Assembly: GCA_020137815.1 (NCBI GenBank)
Contig: CM035351.1
Location: 1,897,909-1,961,908 of the forward strand
Source of the DNA: Hormiphora californensis
Lineage: Eukaryota; Ctenophora; Tentaculata; Cydippida; Pleurobrachiidae
Reading direction: 5' to 3'
DNA length: 64,000 bases
In this document: positions 59,690-64,000 of the stretch, in pieces
Layout of the letters: each line of letters starts with the position of its first letter
Numbering within the stretch: the stretch's first letter is position 1
The notes under the pieces: model-generated
Told to the model about the DNA's origin: nothing
Database searches by the model: none
What the model saw: only the letters and a program-made list of their open reading frames with translations
Made by a program: the position numbers and the translations under genes

Positions 59690-60200
59690 CCTAGGAGAGA
59701 CGATGTAGAATCAGGTACCAAAAAGGGGGATGCAAAAGGAGTTACCCAAAAGGGGGAGGATGTAGAAGCAGGTATGAAGGAGTAAGGGTACAGAAGGCTG
59801 AAGGTACCCAGGAGGGGGATGAAGAAGCAGGTACCATAAGGAGGAAGGGTGTGCATGAAAGTTGGGCCAAGAGAGAATACAGAAGGAAAGACCCAGGGCT
59901 GGGGTGCAGGAGGAGGTACCCAGGGTACGGAGGGAAGGTGGTACTCGGAAAGGAGAGAGTGCATGAAGAGGTAAACCAGGCCAAGGGAGAGAGCAGAAAG
60001 ATATACCCACTGGCCACTACCCAGGAGCGAGGGAGAATGTAGAAGCAGGTACCACAGATGGCAAAAGGATGCACCAAAGACTCAGGACACAGGAAGGAGG
60101 ATGTACAAACAGGTACAAAAGAGGGAGGGTGCAAAAAGGTGCCCAGGAGAGGCCAAACTCTAGAGGAAGTACAGAAGGGGGCTCCAAGGTGCCCAGTAGG
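59690..60200 (+). repeat. Degenerate minisatellite with GCAGGTACC words
   Basis: GAAGCAGGTACCA, GGTACCCAGGAGG and AAGGGGGATG recur at irregular 20-60 bp spacing. Open frames across it are repeat-derived. Confidence 0.75.
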
Positions 60201-60809
60201 AGGAAGAAGCTAAGGCAGCGACTGCATAATGCTAAAGGAGAACCGAGAAACCCACCATCGAGGCAGTGGTCTGACGAGGGTCCTTCAGCTTTCAACAAGA
60301 AACATTTAAAAGCAGCCAAATTGTGGGAAGCGATAAATTAGTAAGATTGCAATCAAATATGGCACAACTAAAACAAAAAGTAAAGAAATTAATAGAAATC
60401 AGAAGGAAATTGCCAGGAGCGTCCGGATCAGACGTACCAAAATCCACCAGAGTGGAAATGAAACATTTTTGGTTCGGCTCGGCTGTGGACGAACTTCTCG
60501 CTCAGAAAGAGCCGCGCACTTGCACGCGCAAATCCATTTACAAATTTCACTACTGCGCGCGAAATTAAGAAACCCTACTATGAGGTTCTCAGAGACAAAA
60601 AAAACTGAAATCACAATTCACGCGGACGCCTTGGCATACGTTGCAGGCCCCTTATAATATAATATAAGGGGCCTGGAGGGAATACCGCGCTAGGGGGGAA
60701 TACATAATCAATCATATCTCCGGTTCCAGATAAGGTACAGAAATCGTTTTGGTAGCGTTGGAAAGAGGAAGATAACAGCTTTCAAATGCAACCGGTTTCA
60801 GGTCTCTAT

Positions 60810-61082
60810 AGTCGAATTTTTTAATCAAGGGACAGGGGCCGCGCATTAACAAAAGTCTTTTTGCGCGTGCTAAACGTTTTCGCTCATATCTTCTGTTCCT
60901 GATAAGATAAAGACTCGATCTTGGTTGCGTTGAAAAGGTCTTAAAATTATCTTTCCAACGCTTCTGGGTTCAAGTCTTAAGATTGCCAGGAACTTGATCT
61001 CGAGTATCACGCGCAAATACAAAGCCGCGCGACCCCTCTAAACGCGCGGCCCCCTGTCCCTTGATTAAAAAATTCGACTTTA
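60810..61082. mobile_element. MITE with TAAAGTC-type ends, family 1 copy 2
   Basis: Ends AGTCGAATTTTTTAATCAAG and its complement with GACTTTA. Inner GGGACAGGGGCCGCGC pairs with GCGCGGCCCCCTGTCCC. The centre again holds the dispersed TTCCTGATAAGATAAAGACT repeat, as in copy 1 at 35098-35334. Confidence 0.8.
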
Positions 61083-61721
61083 TCTTATCAGGAACAGGAG
61101 ATATGAACCAAACTCCGCAAAATCGAGTGCGGTAAAATCAAAATTTGAATGAAATTTTTAAAAAGGTGTCCCTGCAAGAATCTGTGACGTCACTTTTTGA
61201 AAACAACCCATCTTTCAACGGCTATTGCTCAGCCTCCTTAAGTCCAATTAACTTCTCTCAAAAACAGCAAGGTAGATAATCGTCAGATCTAACAACTGGT
61301 GAAAGAATCAAGTCAAACGGACTTCAGGAGCCAAAGTTATAAGCACCGCCGTTTTTTCGACCGCAAAGTTATCTTCGACCCAGCCGGGATCAGGCCAAAC
61401 GCGCGCGCGGCATTCCCTCCAGTCCCCTCGTTGCGGGGGTGCGCGCATGAGGGGGCTGCAGCGCATTCCAAGCGGACGCCAAATTTTGGATTTCAAACTC
61501 AAATTTTAACACGGCACGCGCGACTACAAATGCATCGTTTAATCATTTAAAATTCGCGCATTCCATCCATTCGATATATGCAGCGCACAATAAACAAGAT
61601 TGAGTGGGAAAACGTTAAAATCTGGGTGCCTTTCATTGCTAACAATTCATCGATTTTGGCGCGCGCGACGGGTTAGGGCTGTTGTTAGGGTCGGGTTAGG
61701 GTTTGGTTTGGGGTTATCGGT
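61083..61721. other. Spacer with GC-rich words, no gene
   Basis: No exon recognised. Degenerate TTAGGG-like words occur near 61671-61710 (and again at 62293-62306), too few to be a telomere. Confidence 0.5.
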
Positions 61722-61876
61722 TAAAGTCGGATTTTTTGAAGTTGTCACCCCCCTTTTCGTGCGCGGAATGTTTTTGCGCGTCACATCACATGTTAACGTG
61801 TGGTGTGCGCGTCAAAATTGATAAATTTCACATGTGCGGTCATTTTGGGGTGACAACTTCAAAAAATCCGACTTTA
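61722..61876. mobile_element. MITE with TAAAGTCGG ends, family 2
   Basis: TAAAGTCGGATTTTTTGAAG at the left, exact complement at the right; next inward GTTGTCACCCC pairs with GGGGTGACAAC. The interior carries CACATGTTAACGTGTGG. Relatives lie at 9526-9670 and 56740-56892, with a lone end at about 11080-11100. Confidence 0.85.
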
Positions 61877-62570
61877 GGGCTATCGATTCTCTATCAGATA
61901 CCGTTTAGTTTACTCAAATCGGCCATGTGGTTGCGCGGCTATAGCCGTTTGAAAAAAGTCGGTCTAAGTGGTTTTAGGTGTACTTTTTTGGCAGCGCGCA
62001 CCTGTAAACTCGCTGCAAGGCACCCAGATTATAATCGCGCCCGATTGAGTGCACATGCAAACTTTTTAAAAACGAAGTTTCTTTTTTTCTCTGCTTTTTT
62101 CTCAGGTTTTCTCTACTTTTCTCTCTGCTTTTCTCTCTGATTCGAAAAGCGCTGCCCTATCCATGTGTTTTTCCAATAGTCTGTAGCATATGCCAACACT
62201 CATCCATGTAAACAAGGAAAACACGAGATATTTTGCTGCTCTGGTTGTTTTGACTTTTGAGCGTCAGCACTCAGCAGTCAGCACTCACGGTTTTAGGGTT
62301 AGGGCTATGACAGATACGGGTCAGGGTTTGGATACGCCAAACAAAACGGTTAAGTGGGTCGAGCCAAATTATTACAGGGGCCTCAAACCATCCATTTTGT
62401 AACGGCGCCCCATGGGAAATCGATATGAAATGTGAATTCTGAGCCAATGCCCGATATGCCTGCTTTCAGCCCTCGAAAAACGCCTTAAATTTAATAAAAA
62501 ATTTTTGTTAATGTTTAGCTTATGAAGATATTGGATGTAGAGGTGTGAAAAGCGCTGAAAACCGCCGTTG

Positions 62571-62908
62571 ATGTTCAGTTTTCGGCGAAAGAAGAAGCGA
62601 AGTGTAGTTGCAGCTACTGATGACGCTGCCCGAAACTTCCCCACACCCCCTCCCGCATACACAAGTAATTATACAGAAGTCAGAACCCTTTGTGCTCCGT
62701 GCAACAAATGTAAAGGTGGACATAACAAGAACTACCCTTGCCCACCCATCTGATAACCAATACCACCCTCCAGGCCGGGTAGAATCTCGTGTTTCTCCGA
62801 ACGAAGACGAGGATAGTTCAGCCGGGAGCAGTGTTGTAAGTCTGACTCCTGCGGACCTCACTTGCTCACCCAAACTCCGTGCTGTGAAACTACGCAGGGG
62901 ACCCGATG
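62571..62908 (+). CDS. MYO18A: Myosin XVIII exon 1 (start uncertain)
   Basis: The basic start MFSFRRKKKRSVVAATDDAA is in frame 62571. From about 62608 the other frame stays open to the donor and carries SNEDEDSSAGSS-like acidic sequence and the PDZ-leading residues. A single extra base, perhaps in the C-rich run 62638-62654, would unite them. Confidence 0.65.
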
Positions 62909-63725
62909 GTATTTAATTGTTTGGTTATTGATTGAAATAAAGTGCCAAGGACTGGAATGAATGACGTCTGTTTTTTGTTAATTGTTCATTGTCATCAGGA
63001 AATTTTGGCATCACTCTTTCGGTTTCGAAGGGAGGAAACAAGCACTTTGTGGATGGTCGAGGGTTGCTATTCCCCAATGATCGGCTTATCGAAGTTAACG
63101 GAGAGAATGTAGAGGGAGCTTCATCAGACAGGATTAATGAACTGTTTCAAGTGAGTGTATAGTACACTGCATGTACTGTACAATGTACAGTGTGTAACGG
63201 TATATATCTAGAATTACATGCCTGGATTTGCTATTGGATCCTTGCGTTATCTGACTCGATCTCTACTTTTTACCGATTCCCGTTGTTCAATAATACTCAA
63301 ACCCTGCAGATGGGTGGGGAAGAGTTGACGCTAGTAGTGCAGGGGCTCCCAGAAATGGCAGAAATCACATCCCGGATATCTCCGGAACAAAGAGACTCTA
63401 TCCTCAGTAACAGCACTATGTCACTGTCATCCATCAGCAGTTTTAGGGTAAAGAAACAAACATAGCTACCTCTTGGAATTTTACTGACATTTCATCTTCC
63501 AAATCTTCCAAATATATAACTCTCCTCTTATATGCACAGAGTGACCATGCGTCTGAAGAAGCCTGGCAGAATTCCAGGAAAGTTTGGTATGTACACGCGG
63601 ACGGTATCCTCCTGGGTACAATTCTACCCTCGACCGCGGTAACCGGGGCACCCACCAACACCGTCCTGATCCGACTGGATAACGGTCAGAGGATGCTTGA
63701 AGTTGATGAATACGAGACTGAACCA
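62571..63725 (+). CDS. MYO18A: Myosin XVIII, 5' part (4 exons, continues off the right edge)
   Basis: An unconventional myosin with an N-terminal PDZ domain; MYO18A acts at actin and Golgi membranes and lacks normal motor ATPase activity. Exon 1 (62571-62908) starts MFSFRRKKKRS; the frame that joins exon 2 is +1 relative to that Met and ends KLRAVKLRRGPDG. Exon 2 (62999-63150): NFGITLSVSKGG and LFPNDRLIEVNGENVEGASS, the PDZ core. Exon 3 (63310-63447): LVVQGLPEMAEITS. Exon 4 (63540-63725): EEAWQNSRKVWYVHADGILL and VLIRLDNGQRMLEVDEYE, the SH3-like segment ahead of the motor. Donors GTATTT, GTGAGT, GTAAAG, GTGAGT; phases agree from exon 1 end on. The motor would begin beyond base 64000. The start is uncertain because of the shift in exon 1. 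Confidence 0.85.
62999..63150 (+). CDS. MYO18A: Myosin XVIII exon 2 (PDZ)
   Basis: Acceptor TTGTCATCAG, donor GTGAGT. Encodes the PDZ carboxylate-binding GNFGITLS strand and LIEVNGENV. Confidence 0.9.
63310..63447 (+). CDS. MYO18A: Myosin XVIII exon 3
   Basis: Acceptor AACCCTGCAG, donor GTAAAG, phase 0 at both ends. Completes the PDZ domain (ELTLVVQGLPE) and adds a Ser-rich linker. Confidence 0.85.
63540..63725 (+). CDS. MYO18A: Myosin XVIII exon 4
   Basis: Acceptor TTATATGCACAG, donor GTGAGT, phase 0. SRKVWYVHADGILLGTILPS matches the pre-motor segment of MYO18A. Confidence 0.9.
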
Positions 63726-64000
63726 GTGAGTATTGTTATAGGGAGGAGGGTTTCTAGGATGTACCGTTTGTAAGGTTCTGATGGTTGAGTATATTGTTCG
63801 CCCTACTTTGGACAAGCTGAGGGTGGGTAACTTTAAATATAATTATGTCCAGAAAATCACTAGAACATTGTTCGCTGTATAAATAAATGACGCGTTGTGT
63901 ACGTCAGGGAATGGAGAGGGCTGAGGAATGTAGCATCATGATATGTGATAGGTGCCCCGAGTGTGTGATTACACCCTTCTTCTTTCACCACCATACTTTC

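Noticed and set aside
60069-60568. Plus-strand basic frames
   Set aside because: They run through a degenerate minisatellite and the following sequence, with no recognisable domain or splice signals.
61671-62306. TTAGGG words suggesting a telomere
   Set aside because: Only a few degenerate units, scattered and followed by genes.
63908-64000. Possible myosin XVIII exon 5 after GTACGTCAG
   Set aside because: The open frame (GMERAEECSIM) does not resemble the next conserved myosin XVIII segment; the true exon probably lies beyond the window.

Overview
The window is animal nuclear DNA. It holds intron-rich protein genes with GT-AG junctions, no operon structure, and very heavy loads of microsatellites, palindromes and small transposons. 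The gene set (PWWP-containing MSH6, long-chain acyl-CoA synthetase, a rhodopsin-like GPCR, a PDZ-bearing myosin XVIII, a patched-related protein) is metazoan. The divergent GPCR, the compact genes and the repeat content suggest an early-branching animal such as a demosponge; that placement is inference, not proof.

Layout. 1-4034: tandem satellite, GGTTCGG-type repeats and inverted repeats, with no clear gene. 4035-33651 (minus): most of one MSH6 gene, 22 exons recognised from PWWP through the MutS clamp, lever and ATPase parts; the last exon is not in the window. Its introns are packed with repeats. Intron 17 contains a complete single-exon GPCR (13501-14697) and a 5'-truncated LINE (about 16455-17934). 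Exon 10 is present twice (23218-23462 and 27208-27452), separated by about 1 kb of homopolymer-distorted sequence and two foldback elements; this looks more like a false haplotype duplication than real biology. 34200-34547 (minus): a small CGGBP1-like zinc-finger ORF. 36859-43345 (minus): a complete ACSL gene in 9 exons. 43814-45158: a 1.35 kb near-perfect palindrome. 47009-50840 (minus): IAH1-like esterase, NOPCHAP1-like chaperone and a PPxY-tailed membrane protein. 51884-55426 (minus): an intronless patched-related gene broken by three +1 shifts and one in-frame TGA. 57902-58356 (minus): an exon resembling LINE ORF1/gag. 62571-63725 (plus): the first four exons of myosin XVIII, running off the right edge.

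The genes do not form a pathway; they are independent housekeeping or membrane genes. The strongest non-gene signals are several families of foldback/MITE elements, some with the matching empty site in the same window; a family with a hairpin at each end whose inner hairpin keeps its shape but not its sequence; and a strand bias in the long (GA)n tracts, which put (CU)n just upstream of splice acceptors. The same kind of +1 break recurs in three genes, which points to base-calling over-calls.
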